From Janthinobacterium sp. (GTDB lineage Bacteria; Pseudomonadota; Gammaproteobacteria; Burkholderiales; Burkholderiaceae_D), in NCBI RefSeq assembly GCF_009923995.1, contig NZ_RFSK01000002.1, forward strand, positions 62,001-126,000: a stretch of DNA of 64,000 nt, read 5' to 3'. Shown piece by piece: positions 11,669 to 20,429 of this stretch (position 1 is the first letter of the stretch; each line of letters starts with the position of its first letter). The notes beneath the pieces are model-generated. The model searched no databases. It saw only the letters and a list, made by a program, of their open reading frames with translations, and had not been told where the DNA came from. The position numbers and the translations under genes were made by a program.

Positions 11669-12685
11669 ATGCAATTGCGGATAGATGCGCTCGATGGACA
11701 TGTGGCCAAGCCGCTGGCGCAGCTGTATGTGATCACCAGCGACGAGCACCTGCTGGCGCTGGAAGCGGCCGACAAGATCCGCCGCGCGGCGCGCGCGCAA
11801 GGATATTCCGAGCGCGACGTGCTGACGGTGGAGCGCAGCTTCAAGTGGGGCGAGCTGCTGGCGGCCAACCAGGAGCTGTCGCTGTTCGGTGACAAGAAGC
11901 TGATCGAGCTGCGCATCCCTACCGGCAAGCCGGGCAAGGATGGCGGCGCGGCGCTGCAAAGCTATGCGAAAAACCTCAGTCCCGACAACCTGACCCTGAT
12001 CACCCTGCCCAAGCTGGACTGGGCCACGCAGAAGGCGGCGTGGGTCGCCAGCCTGCAGCAGGCGGCCGTGTATATCGAGATTCCGAACGTGGAACGGGCG
12101 CAGCTGCCCGCCTGGATCTCCCAGCGCCTGGCCGCGCAGGGGCAAAGCGCCGAGCGTGCCAGCATCGACTTCATCGCCGAAAGGGTGGAGGGCAATTTGC
12201 TGGCGGCGCACCAGGAAATCCAGAAACTGGGCCTGCTGCATGAAGCGGGCAAGCTGACGTATGAGCAAGTGCAGGACGCGGTGCTGAACGTGGCCCGCTA
12301 CGATGTCTTCAAGCTGTCCGAAGCCATGCTGGCCGGCGACCCGGCCCGCCTGGTGCGCATGCTCGAAGGCTTGAAAGGCGAGGGCGAGGCGCTGCCGCTG
12401 GTCTTGTGGGCCGTCTCCGAGGAAATTCGCACGCTGTTAAAATTGAAGGCCGGTATGGCGCAAGGGCGCCCGCTGGGCGCGCTGCTGAAGGAATACCGCA
12501 TCTGGGGGCCGCGCGAGCGCATGATGGAGCCGGCGCTGCGGCGCATTTCGCTGCCCGTGCTGGAAGCGGCGCTGCAGCAGGCGGCGCAGGTGGACAAGAT
12601 GATCAAGGGTCTGCGTGCCAGGGGCTATGCAGGCGATGCCTGGGATGCCATGCTGCAGCTGGGCCTGAAGATCGCCAGGGGTTAA
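11669..12685 (+). CDS. holA: DNA polymerase III subunit delta
   Basis: 338 residues, the usual size for HolA, the clamp-loader subunit that opens the beta clamp. The N-terminal domain shows [19 protein letters not shown], and the following region carries [18 protein letters not shown]. The middle AAA-like part includes [20 protein letters not shown], and the C-terminal collar part ends at residue 338. It lies 10 bases after lptE and 5 bases before proA. Confidence 0.95.
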   Translation: MQLRIDALDGHVAKPLAQLYVITSDEHLLALEAADKIRRAARAQGYSERDVLTVERSFKWGELLAANQELSLFGDKKLIELRIPTGKPGKDGGAALQSYAKNLSPDNLTLITLPKLDWATQKAAWVASLQQAAVYIEIPNVERAQLPAWISQRLAAQGQSAERASIDFIAERVEGNLLAAHQEIQKLGLLHEAGKLTYEQVQDAVLNVARYDVFKLSEAMLAGDPARLVRMLEGLKGEGEALPLVLWAVSEEIRTLLKLKAGMAQGRPLGALLKEYRIWGPRERMMEPALRRISLPVLEAALQQAAQVDKMIKGLRARGYAGDAWDAMLQLGLKIARG

Positions 12686-12690
12686 CTTTT

Positions 12691-13974
12691 ATGGATACGA
12701 GCATGGATATCACCGAATATATGCAGGACGTGGGCACGCGCGCGCGCGCCGCCTCGCGCGCCATGGCGCGTGCCGACAGTGCCACGCGCAACCGCGCCCT
12801 GACCCTGATCGCCGCCGCCATCGTGCGCGATGCGGACCTGCTGCGCGCGGCCAACCAGCGCGACCTGGACGCGGCTGCCGCCGCCGGCCTGGCGCCGGCC
12901 ATGCTTGACCGCCTGACCTTGTCCGATGCGGCCATCGCCACCATGGTCGAAGGCCTGACGCAGATCGTGTCCTTGGCCGACCCGATCGGCGAGATCTCGA
13001 ACATGAAATTCCGCCCGACAGGCATTCAGGTGGGGCAGATGCGCGTGCCGCTGGGCGTCATCGGCATCATCTATGAAGCGCGTCCGAACGTGACGGTGGA
13101 CGCGGCCGGCCTGTGCATCAAGAGCGGCAACGCGACGATCCTGCGCGGCGGTTCGGAAGCCATCCATTGCAACCGCGCGCTGGCCAAGCTGGTGCAGGAA
13201 GGGCTGGCCGGTGCCGGCCTGCCGGCTGATGCCGTGCAAGTGATCGACACGACGGACCGCGCCGCCGTCGGCGCCCTCATCACTATGCCGCAGTACGTGG
13301 ACGTCATCGTGCCGCGCGGCGGCAAGGGACTGATCGCGCGCCTGATGAACGAGGCCACCGTGCCGATGATCAAGCACCTCGACGGCATCTGCCACGTCTA
13401 CATCGACGCCAAGGCCGACATCCGGAAGGCGCTGGACATCGGCTTCAACGCCAAGTGCCACCGCTACGGCACCTGCAACACCATGGAAACCCTGCTGGTG
13501 TCGCGCGCCATCGCGCCTGTCGTGCTGCCGCAGCTGGCCGAACTGTACCTGACCAAGCAGGTGGAATTGCGTGCCGATGCGGAAAGCCACGCCATCCTGG
13601 CCGCCGCTGCCTACCCGTACCTGGTGCCCGCCACCGAAGAAGACTGGTCCACCGAGTACCTGGCCGCCATCCTGTCGGTGAAGGTGGTCGATGGCATCGA
13701 TGAGGCGATGGACCACATCAACCGGTATTCGTCCAAGCACACGGAGTCCATCATCACGGAAGACTACAGCGATGCGTTGCGCTTCCTGCGCGAAGTCGAT
13801 TCCGCCTCCGTGATGGTGAACGCCTCGACGCGCTTTGCCGACGGTTTCGAGTATGGCCTGGGCGCCGAAATCGGCATCTCGAACGACAAGCTGCATGCGC
13901 GCGGTCCCGTGGGGCTGGAAGGCCTGACCTCGCTCAAGTACGTAGTCTTTGGCCACGGCGAAGTACGCAAATAG
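12691..13974 (+). CDS. proA: Glutamate-5-semialdehyde dehydrogenase (gamma-glutamyl phosphate reductase)
   Basis: 427 residues from the ATG at 12691; a second ATG at 12703 (MDITEYMQ) is also plausible. ProA reduces glutamyl-5-phosphate with NADPH in proline synthesis. Visible landmarks are [17 protein letters not shown] near residue 110, [14 protein letters not shown] near residue 207, and the catalytic Cys in [13 protein letters not shown] near residue 262. The next stretch [10 protein letters not shown] and the ending [16 protein letters not shown] are typical. It follows holA by 5 bases; hemJ starts 70 bases later. Confidence 0.97.
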   Translation: MDTSMDITEYMQDVGTRARAASRAMARADSATRNRALTLIAAAIVRDADLLRAANQRDLDAAAAAGLAPAMLDRLTLSDAAIATMVEGLTQIVSLADPIGEISNMKFRPTGIQVGQMRVPLGVIGIIYEARPNVTVDAAGLCIKSGNATILRGGSEAIHCNRALAKLVQEGLAGAGLPADAVQVIDTTDRAAVGALITMPQYVDVIVPRGGKGLIARLMNEATVPMIKHLDGICHVYIDAKADIRKALDIGFNAKCHRYGTCNTMETLLVSRAIAPVVLPQLAELYLTKQVELRADAESHAILAAAAYPYLVPATEEDWSTEYLAAILSVKVVDGIDEAMDHINRYSSKHTESIITEDYSDALRFLREVDSASVMVNASTRFADGFEYGLGAEIGISNDKLHARGPVGLEGLTSLKYVVFGHGEVRK

Positions 13975-14044
13975 TCTCATTCGCGGGCTGCCCACAAGGC
14001 GGTCCATGCTCTTGTTTCTCTCCACCTCTGACACTGGGAACCCC

Positions 14045-14482
14045 ATGCTCTTTCTCTGGACCAAAGCCTTCCATATCATCTTCGTCATTTCCTGGTTCGC
14101 CGGTCTGTTTTACCTGCCGCGTATCTTTGTGAACCTGGCGATGGAGACAGAAACGGTGGCCACCGAGCGACTGTTGCTGATGGCGCGCAAGCTGTACCGC
14201 TTCATGTCCCTGCTGGCGCTGCCGGCCATGGTGCTGGGACTGGCGTTGATGTGGATGCTGTATGGCGGGAGCCAAGGCGGCATGAAGATGCCGGGCTGGA
14301 TGCACGCCAAGCTGACGTTCGTGGTGCTGCTGCTCGGCTATCACCACGCCTGCGGCGCCATCCTGCGCAAGTTTGAAAAAGGGCTCAACAAGCGCAGCCA
14401 CACCTGGTTCCGCTGGTTTAATGAAGTGCCAGTGGTGATGCTGCTGGCCGTTGTCGTGCTGGTCGTGGTCAAGCCGTTCTAA
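14045..14482 (+). CDS. hemJ: Protoporphyrinogen IX oxidase HemJ (CopD-like membrane protein)
   Basis: 145 residues from the ATG at 14045, with GGGAA upstream. HemJ is the oxygen-independent inner-membrane enzyme that makes protoporphyrin IX in bacteria lacking HemG and HemY. The start LWTKAFHIIFVISWFAGLFY carries the conserved His of the family, followed by LPRIFV. Four membrane helices are visible (residues about 5-25, 50-72, 82-100, 125-143), and GWMHAKLTFV carries further conserved His and Lys residues. hemH, the next enzyme of the pathway, lies 45 kb away in this window. Confidence 0.9.
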   Translation: MLFLWTKAFHIIFVISWFAGLFYLPRIFVNLAMETETVATERLLLMARKLYRFMSLLALPAMVLGLALMWMLYGGSQGGMKMPGWMHAKLTFVVLLLGYHHACGAILRKFEKGLNKRSHTWFRWFNEVPVVMLLAVVVLVVVKPF

Positions 14483-14492
14483 GGGAGCCGAG

Positions 14493-15110
14493 ATGAGTGC
14501 AAGCCAGAACAAGGTGGTCCAGTATTTTTTTGCGCCCCACTCGCCATGGACCTACCTGGGGCACGCGCGCCTGATGGCCATCGCGTCGAAAACGGGCGCG
14601 CAGATCGACGTGCGGCCCTTCGACCTGGGCAAGGTATTCAGCGTTTCGGGCGGCCTGCCGCTGGCCAAGCGCGCGCCGCAGCGCCAGGCCTACCGCCTGG
14701 CCGAACTGGCGCGCTGGTCGGCCTTCCTGCAAGTGCCTTTGAATATGCAGCCGAAGTTTTTCCCCGTCTCGCCGGAAGCGGCGGCCAAGCTGATCATCGC
14801 CACGCGCCTGGCGCACGGCGTGGAAGCGTCGCTGAACCTGGCCCACGCCATCATGCGCGGGCTGTGGGCCGAAGAGCGCAATATCGGCGATGAAGAGACG
14901 CTGGTGCAGATCGCGCTGGACGCGGGCTTCGACGGCCGCCAGTTGCTGAAAACGTCGGAGACGGCCAGCGTGCAGGCGGAATACGACGCCAACACGGAAG
15001 CGGCCACCGCCGCATCCGTCTTCGGCTCGCCGTGGTACATCGTCGACGGCGAGGGCTTCTGGGGCCAGGACCGCCTCGATTTTGTCGAGCGCGCGCTGGA
15101 GAAATCGTAA
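14493..15110 (+). CDS. DsbA-fold 2-hydroxychromene-2-carboxylate isomerase-like protein
   Basis: 205 residues from the ATG at 14493, with AGGGAG upstream and 10 bases after hemJ. The protein belongs to the kappa-GST/HCCA isomerase branch of the DsbA fold. It starts VQYFFAPHSPWTYLGHARL, where the family has its Ser in place of a redox Cys pair, and ends FGSPWYIVDGEGFWGQDRLD with the cis-Pro loop. The biochemical family isomerises a naphthalene-pathway intermediate with glutathione. No other aromatic-degradation genes are nearby, so the true substrate is unknown. Confidence 0.85.
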   Translation: MSASQNKVVQYFFAPHSPWTYLGHARLMAIASKTGAQIDVRPFDLGKVFSVSGGLPLAKRAPQRQAYRLAELARWSAFLQVPLNMQPKFFPVSPEAAAKLIIATRLAHGVEASLNLAHAIMRGLWAEERNIGDEETLVQIALDAGFDGRQLLKTSETASVQAEYDANTEAATAASVFGSPWYIVDGEGFWGQDRLDFVERALEKS

Positions 15111-15248
15111 ACAAAAAAGCAGGATGTAGGTCGGATTGGCGCCGCGCGCGTCATCCGGCAAGCTCAGTCAGCGGCGCATGTCGGCTCGCAGTGAAGTAAG
15201 TCAGCAGTAGTCTTAGCAGAGTAGTTTTTTAATGCAGTAAAAGTAACG

Positions 15249-15365
15249 ACACCCGCAGGCACCGTCGCGAGCGGATCGCCGCTTGTCCGAGAAGCGCAGC
15301 CGTACGAAGGTACGGCGAGCATCGCCGGGCGAGCGCCGTACCGCGCAGCAGGTGCCTGTGGGTGT
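15249..15365. repeat. Structured intergenic repeat, copy A
   Basis: The 93-nt body spans 15261-15353 and matches copy B (16603-16695) in inverted orientation, with the same length and no gaps. The central 39 nt (15287-15325) differ at three positions, and the end blocks ACCGT-x-GCGAGCGG and CGCGCAGCAGGT are shared. The core is a small palindrome, CCGTACGAAGGTACGG. The copy is enclosed by arms at 15249-15263 and 15351-15365 that pair with each other (one G-T wobble) but are unlike the arms of copy B. It lies between the HCCA-like gene and rlmL. Confidence 0.8.
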
Positions 15366-15395
15366 TCACTACAACGGATAAAAGGTATCCTAATT

Positions 15396-16598
15396 ATGGC
15401 TTCATATTTTTGCCCATGCCCGCGCGGCATGGAAGCGGCGCTGGCCGAGGAACTGGGCGAGATCGCCCAGGATAGTTCGACCATGAAGGTCCATAACCAG
15501 GTGCCGGGCGGTGTCCACTGCTCGGGCGACCTGCTCGATGCCTACCGCATCAACCTGCATTCGCGCATCGCTTCGCGCGTGCTGATGCGCATGGCCCATT
15601 CCGGCTACAAGACGGAAAACGATATCTATGACCTGACCCTGGCGCAGCCATGGGAAGACTGGTTCGGCGTGCACCACACGATCCGCGTCGACGTCACGGC
15701 CGTGAAATCGCCGCTGCGCAGCCTGGAATTCACCACCCTGAAGATCAAGGATGCCATCTGCGACCGCTTCCGCGACCAGTTCAACGAGCGCCCATCGGTC
15801 AACACCAAGACGCCGGACATGCGCATCGTCGGCTTCCTCGACGCGCACACGTTCACCGTCTACCTCGACACCTCGGGCGAAGCCCTGTTCAAGCGCGGCT
15901 GGCGCGAAGAGACGGGCGACGCGCCGCTGCGCGAAAACCTGGCCGCCGGCCTGCTGCGCGTGTCGGGCTGGAAGCCGGGCATGGTGCTGTTCGACCCGAT
16001 GTGCGGTTCCGGCACCATCCTGGCCGAAGCGGCGCAGATGCTGCAGGGGATTCCTCCGGGCGCTGCGCGCCAGTTCGCGTTTGAAAATTTCCACGACTTC
16101 GATCCGGCGCCGTGGAATGCCATGAAAAACGCCATCAAGGCTAATCCGCTGCCGGCCGAGCCGACCATCTTCGGCAGCGACATTTCGGGCGACATGGTGG
16201 CCATGACGCGCCACAACCTGCGTTGCGCCGGCGTGCGCTTCGAGGTGCCGCTGAAGCAGATCGAAGCACAGGAGGTCAAGCCGCCAAGCGACGTGCCGGG
16301 CATCATGCTGACCAACCCGCCGTACGGCGAGCGTATCGGCGTGCGCGGCGACAGCACCATCCCGGAAGATGAATTGTCGACGTCCTTCTATTCGGCCATG
16401 GGCACGACCCTGAAACAGCGCTTCGCCGGCTGGACCGTGTTCCTCTTCACGGCCGACCTGGGCTTGCCCAAGCTGCTGCGTCTGAAGGAAGCGCGCAAGA
16501 CGCCTTTCTTCAACGGTGCGCTGGAATGCCGTCTGTTCCGCTTTGATATGGTCGCCGGTTACAACCGCCGCGAAGAAGCCAAACCAAAAAACATCTGA
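15396..16598 (+). CDS. rlmL: 23S rRNA guanine-N2 methyltransferase, RlmL-type (THUMP domain)
   Basis: 400 residues. The N-terminal THUMP RNA-binding region covers residues about 1-160 and begins ASYFCPCPRGMEAALAEEL. The SAM domain has FDPMCGSGTILAEAA (residues about 197-211), and the catalytic motif LTNPPYGERIG is near residue 305. NPPY identifies an N-methyltransferase acting on a guanine amino group. E. coli RlmL is a fusion with RlmK (702 residues), whereas this is the shorter single-domain form. The gene is bracketed by inverted repeats A and B, and its stop codon lies inside the left outer arm of B. Confidence 0.9.
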   Translation: MASYFCPCPRGMEAALAEELGEIAQDSSTMKVHNQVPGGVHCSGDLLDAYRINLHSRIASRVLMRMAHSGYKTENDIYDLTLAQPWEDWFGVHHTIRVDVTAVKSPLRSLEFTTLKIKDAICDRFRDQFNERPSVNTKTPDMRIVGFLDAHTFTVYLDTSGEALFKRGWREETGDAPLRENLAAGLLRVSGWKPGMVLFDPMCGSGTILAEAAQMLQGIPPGAARQFAFENFHDFDPAPWNAMKNAIKANPLPAEPTIFGSDISGDMVAMTRHNLRCAGVRFEVPLKQIEAQEVKPPSDVPGIMLTNPPYGERIGVRGDSTIPEDELSTSFYSAMGTTLKQRFAGWTVFLFTADLGLPKLLRLKEARKTPFFNGALECRLFRFDMVAGYNRREEAKPKNI

Positions 16599-16710
16599 TT
16601 AAACCTGCTGCGCGTTGCCACTTGCGGCTTGCGATGCTCACCGTACTTTCGTACGGTTGCGCTTCTCGGCCACACCGGCGGCCGCTCGCTACGGTTTTCT
16701 CAGATGTTTT
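16588..16710. repeat. Structured intergenic repeat, copy B
   Basis: The 93-nt body is at 16603-16695, the reverse-complement partner of copy A. It is enclosed by AAAACATCTGA (16588-16598) and TCAGATGTTTT (16700-16710), a perfect 11-base inverted pair, extended inward by AAACC/GGTTT after two mismatches. The left arm contains the rlmL stop codon. The whole element can fold into one long stem, so it may act on the rlmL mRNA 3' end or as a transcription barrier before the MFS gene. Confidence 0.8.
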
Positions 16711-16777
16711 ACGCGCTAAAAAATGCTGTATCACGCGCGCGGACTCATGCCGGTCCGCGCGCCACTTTGGATCCGCC

Positions 16778-18058
16778 ATGTTTCCCACTCCTCCGGCCGA
16801 TGTGCCGCCCGACCCGGTCACGCCCGTTCCGCCGCCCACCCCCAGCCACATGGCGCCCCTGAGCCGTGGTGCGCTGGCGATGATGCTGGCCGGCCTGTCG
16901 ATGCTGGGACCTTTGTCCATTGACACCTACCTGCCCGCATTCGGTGCGATCCAGGGTTCGCTGCAGGCTTCGCCGCTGGAAGTGCAGCAGTCGCTGACGT
17001 TCTACATGCTGGCCTTTGCCGGCATGGTGCTGTGGCATGGCGCGATCTCGGATACCTTCGGCCGGCGCAACGTCATTCTTGTCTCCCTGCTGATGTTTTC
17101 CATCGGCTCGCTGGGCTGCGCTTCGGCGCACACGGTGCATTACCTGTGGTTCTTCCGCATCATGCAGGGCGTTTCGGCCGGTGCCGGCGTGGTGATCAGC
17201 CGCGCCATCATCCGCGACCTGTACTCGGATGCAGCAGCGGCGCGCCTGCTGTCGCTGGTGACGATGATCTTTTCCATCGCCCCGGCCGTGGCGCCCATCC
17301 TGGGCGGCTGGATCGTCATCTGGTTCGACTGGCGCTCGATTTTCCTGTTCCTCGCTTTTTATACCTTGGTCCTGCTGGCCTTCTGCTACTGGCGCCTGCC
17401 CGAGACGCTGCCTTTGGCCAAGCGCCAGCCCTTCAATCCACGCTTCCTGGCATCGAGCTATGGCCAGATCCTGCGCTCGCCCCTGTTCCACATCAAGGCC
17501 GGCATTGTCGCGCTCAATTTCGCAGGCCTGTTCCTGTTCATCACGGCCGCACCTGAAATGCTGCCCAAGCAGCTGGGCCTGGGGCCGTCGCAGTTCGGCT
17601 GGCTGTTCATCCCCTGCGTGAGCGGCATCTTCCTCGGCGCCGCGGCGGCCAACCGCATCGCCGGCAAGGTCACGTTCGCGCGCCAGATCGGCATCGGCTT
17701 TACCTTCCTGCTGTGCGCCGCCAGTGTCAACGTCGTGTTCCACCTGTTCCTGCCGCCGTCGCTGCCATGGTCGGTGCTGCCCCTGTTCTTCTACACCTTC
17801 GGCATGTCGCTGGTGGGGCCGGGTGCAACCTTGCTGGCGCTGGACCTGTTCCCGCATATCCGCGGCACGGTCGCCTCGTGCCAGTCGTTTGCCAGCACCT
17901 TGCTGGGGGCGGTGGTGGCCGGCGTGATTTCGCCCCTGCTGTCCGGTTCCGTGCTGTGGCTGGCATCGGGCCAACTGGCGTTTACGGGCCTGGCGCTGGC
18001 GCTGTGGCTGATTTCGCGCCGCTTCCGCCACCGTTTGCTGGGACCGTTGAAGCGATAA
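16778..18058 (+). CDS. Bcr/CflA-family multidrug efflux MFS transporter
   Basis: 426 residues from the ATG at 16778; MAPLSRGALAMM at 16850 is an alternative start after a Pro-rich leader. Twelve hydrophobic helices are evident. The first helix carries SMLGPLSIDTYLPAF and the loop motif GAISDTFGRRNVIL, both hallmarks of drug:H+ antiporters of the Bcr type. SAGAGVVISRAIIRDLY is motif C-like. The function is probably export of drugs or small peptides across the inner membrane. Upstream lies repeat B. Confidence 0.9.
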   Translation: MFPTPPADVPPDPVTPVPPPTPSHMAPLSRGALAMMLAGLSMLGPLSIDTYLPAFGAIQGSLQASPLEVQQSLTFYMLAFAGMVLWHGAISDTFGRRNVILVSLLMFSIGSLGCASAHTVHYLWFFRIMQGVSAGAGVVISRAIIRDLYSDAAAARLLSLVTMIFSIAPAVAPILGGWIVIWFDWRSIFLFLAFYTLVLLAFCYWRLPETLPLAKRQPFNPRFLASSYGQILRSPLFHIKAGIVALNFAGLFLFITAAPEMLPKQLGLGPSQFGWLFIPCVSGIFLGAAAANRIAGKVTFARQIGIGFTFLLCAASVNVVFHLFLPPSLPWSVLPLFFYTFGMSLVGPGATLLALDLFPHIRGTVASCQSFASTLLGAVVAGVISPLLSGSVLWLASGQLAFTGLALALWLISRRFRHRLLGPLKR

Positions 18059-18102
18059 GTTTCCACTGCAGAACGCTGGATTTATTTCAACTTAATTTTC
18101 TA

Positions 18103-18116
18103 TATTGCAAGTAATA
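18103..18116. promoter_or_regulatory. TATTGCAA motif upstream of the signalling operon
   Basis: TATTGCAAGTAATA lies about 140 bases before the HDOD-kinase gene in an AT-rich stretch. Its reverse complement contains TTGCAATA, resembling TTGCAATATT found twice before the polysaccharide-export cluster (30382 and 30547). A shared regulator is speculation. Confidence 0.25.
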
Positions 18117-18249
18117 TCCGGCGCTTATGATAAGATGACTTTTTTCCCGGCATCCTCTCAGGCAGTCTATTTTTTGGTTACAGGAGTGGAGGATTCCTCT
18201 GAACGTGGCCGCGCTTCGCTGCTAAGCGCTCTTCCTTATCGAACCGGCA

Positions 18250-20424
18250 ATGCCTGATACGATGCATCAATCTGATCAAGATATTCGCAATCGCCTGCTG
18301 ATTGCCCGCCTGCCGGCCATGCCGCAGATTCTCATCAAGCTGATCGCCCACCTGCAGGCCGACGATGCCGGCATGCCGGAACTGGCCGCCCTGATCGCCA
18401 AGGATGCGGGCATGACCAGCAAGATACTCGGCGTGGCCAACAGCTCCGCCTACCACCGCCAGGGCAAGGTCGTCAGCCTGGAGCAGTCGCTCGTGTCGCT
18501 GGGCACGGACATGATCAAGACCCTGGTCATCAGCGAATCCGTGTTCCAGACCTTTAACAGCTTCCCGCATTCCGGCAGCACGGACCTGCGCGCCTTCTGG
18601 AAAAGTTCGCTGTCGGCCGCCGTCATGGCGCGCGCGCTGGCGAAGGCCATGGCCTATCCGCACGCGGAAGAGGCCTATCTGGCCGGCTTGCTGCATAACG
18701 TGGGCCGCCTGGCCCTGCTGGCCACAGCGCCGAAGGAATATGCCTACAATTTCACGGCGCGCGACGACGCTGCCCTGTGCGCGGTAGAGCAGCGCACCTT
18801 GCAGATCACGCATGCCGAAGCGGGCGCCTGGCTGATCGAACGCTGGCACCTCGATTCCTTCCTGGCCGACAGCGTGCTGTATCACCATGAACCGCTGGCG
18901 CGCCTGGAAGCGAGCCACCCCCTGATCCGCATCGTGCGCCTGGCGCACCTGCTGTGCTGCCATGCCGACGACGCCGAGTCGATCACGCAGGCGGCGCGCC
19001 TGTGCGCGCTGGATGAAGAAGTGCTGGAGTCGCTGATCGGCAAGGTCGCGCGCCAAGTGGAACAGGCCGCGCAGCACCTGGGCATCGACCTGTCCGGCGC
19101 CGACGACATCGCCGTGCCGCCGGCGTTCGCGCCACCGCCCGTCGATCCGGTGCAGCAGCGCCTGTCCGACGAAGTGCGCAACATGGTCCTCGTTTCCGAA
19201 GTGGGGCAGACCTTCGCCCGCCAGCAGGGCGAGACCCATCTGCTGGAGGCCGTCACGCGTTCGGCGCGCATCCTGTTCGATTTCGAGACCACCGTCATCC
19301 TGCTGCAGAACCCCACCGGCCATGCGCTGGTCGGCGTGGCGGCGGGTGAGCAGCAGCAGCGCCTGGCCGGCTTTTCCATCCCGCTGGCCAAGGGCGGCCC
19401 GCTGGCCGCGTCGGCGCTGGAGTGTCAACTGGCCTTTTTGAAACGCGACATGCCGTTGCTGGGTATCGTCGAGGAACAGCTGTTCCGCATTCTCGGCACG
19501 GACAGCCTCGTGTGCCTGCCGCTGGTGGCCGGCCAGCGCAGCCTGGGCGTGCTGATAGGCGGCGTGGCGGCGTGGCAGATTCCTGCCTGCCAGAAGCGCG
19601 AGGGATTCCTGCGCGCCTTTGGCAACCAGGCCGCCAGCGCGCTGGAAACGGCGATCAGCGCGCGTGGCCTGGCGCGGCGCCAGCTCGATCACGTGGCCGA
19701 GGAGTACCGCGAAGCGTCGCGCCGCGTGGTGCATGAAGTGAATAACCCGCTGTCCATCATCAAGAATTACCTGAGCGTGCTCGATCACAAGCTGGAGAAG
19801 CAGGAACCCGTGGCGGGCGAGATGGCTATCCTGAACGAGGAAATCGACAGGGTCGGCCAGTTGATCAACGGCTTGGCCGACCTGCAGCCGGTGGCGGCGG
19901 GTGGTGTCACCGATAGTGCGCGCGTGGTCGACGACGTGCTGCGGCTGTTCCGCGCCACGGAATTCCTGCCGGCGAAGGTCGAGGTGGTCACGCGCATGCA
20001 CGATGCGCCCAGCGAAGTGGAGGCCGATGCCGATACGCTCAAGCAGATCCTGCTCAACCTGCTGAAAAATGCCGTCGAAGCCTTGCCCGATGGCGGGCGT
20101 ATCGAAGTGACGAACCGTGGCCACGTCAACCGCGACCGGCGCCTGTACCTGGAACTGTGCGTCAGCGACAACGGCACCGGTCTGGCGCCCGAGGTGCTGG
20201 CCAATCTGTTCTCGCCCGTGCGCAGCAGCAAGGAGGGTGCACATCATGGCCTGGGCCTGTCCATCGTGCATGAACTGGTCACCCGCCTGCATGGCATGAT
20301 CGGCTGCCGCAGCAGCAAGTCCGGCACGTCGTTTGAAATCCTGCTGCCCATTCCTCAGCCGCAGGGCGCTGCCGGCGCCTCCGCCGCGCTGCCCGCGCCC
20401 GGTAACACCGCCCTATCCTTGTAA
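18250..20424 (+). CDS. HDOD-GAF sensor histidine kinase
   Basis: 724 residues with no membrane helices, so a cytoplasmic sensor. Domain order: HDOD (residues about 15-215, with LPAMPQILIKLIAHL and LAGLLHNVGRLALLA); a GAF-like region (about 315-475); a dimerisation and phosphoacceptor segment with His near residue 495 in RRVVHEVNNPLSIIKNYL; and a HATPase domain (N box LLNLLKNAVEALPDGG near 598, DNGTGL near 639, GLGLSIVHELV near 667). HDOD replaces the HD metal site, so phosphodiesterase activity is not expected. It lies 5 bases before a response-regulator gene, its obvious partner. HDOD fused to a kinase is uncommon. Confidence 0.9.
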   Translation: MPDTMHQSDQDIRNRLLIARLPAMPQILIKLIAHLQADDAGMPELAALIAKDAGMTSKILGVANSSAYHRQGKVVSLEQSLVSLGTDMIKTLVISESVFQTFNSFPHSGSTDLRAFWKSSLSAAVMARALAKAMAYPHAEEAYLAGLLHNVGRLALLATAPKEYAYNFTARDDAALCAVEQRTLQITHAEAGAWLIERWHLDSFLADSVLYHHEPLARLEASHPLIRIVRLAHLLCCHADDAESITQAARLCALDEEVLESLIGKVARQVEQAAQHLGIDLSGADDIAVPPAFAPPPVDPVQQRLSDEVRNMVLVSEVGQTFARQQGETHLLEAVTRSARILFDFETTVILLQNPTGHALVGVAAGEQQQRLAGFSIPLAKGGPLAASALECQLAFLKRDMPLLGIVEEQLFRILGTDSLVCLPLVAGQRSLGVLIGGVAAWQIPACQKREGFLRAFGNQAASALETAISARGLARRQLDHVAEEYREASRRVVHEVNNPLSIIKNYLSVLDHKLEKQEPVAGEMAILNEEIDRVGQLINGLADLQPVAAGGVTDSARVVDDVLRLFRATEFLPAKVEVVTRMHDAPSEVEADADTLKQILLNLLKNAVEALPDGGRIEVTNRGHVNRDRRLYLELCVSDNGTGLAPEVLANLFSPVRSSKEGAHHGLGLSIVHELVTRLHGMIGCRSSKSGTSFEILLPIPQPQGAAGASAALPAPGNTALSL

Positions 20425-20429
20425 CGTCC

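Noticed and set aside
15110-16780. rlmL and its flanking inverted repeats as a mobile element
   Set aside because: No transposase, no target duplication, and rlmL is a core gene. The repeats fit independent intergenic elements better.
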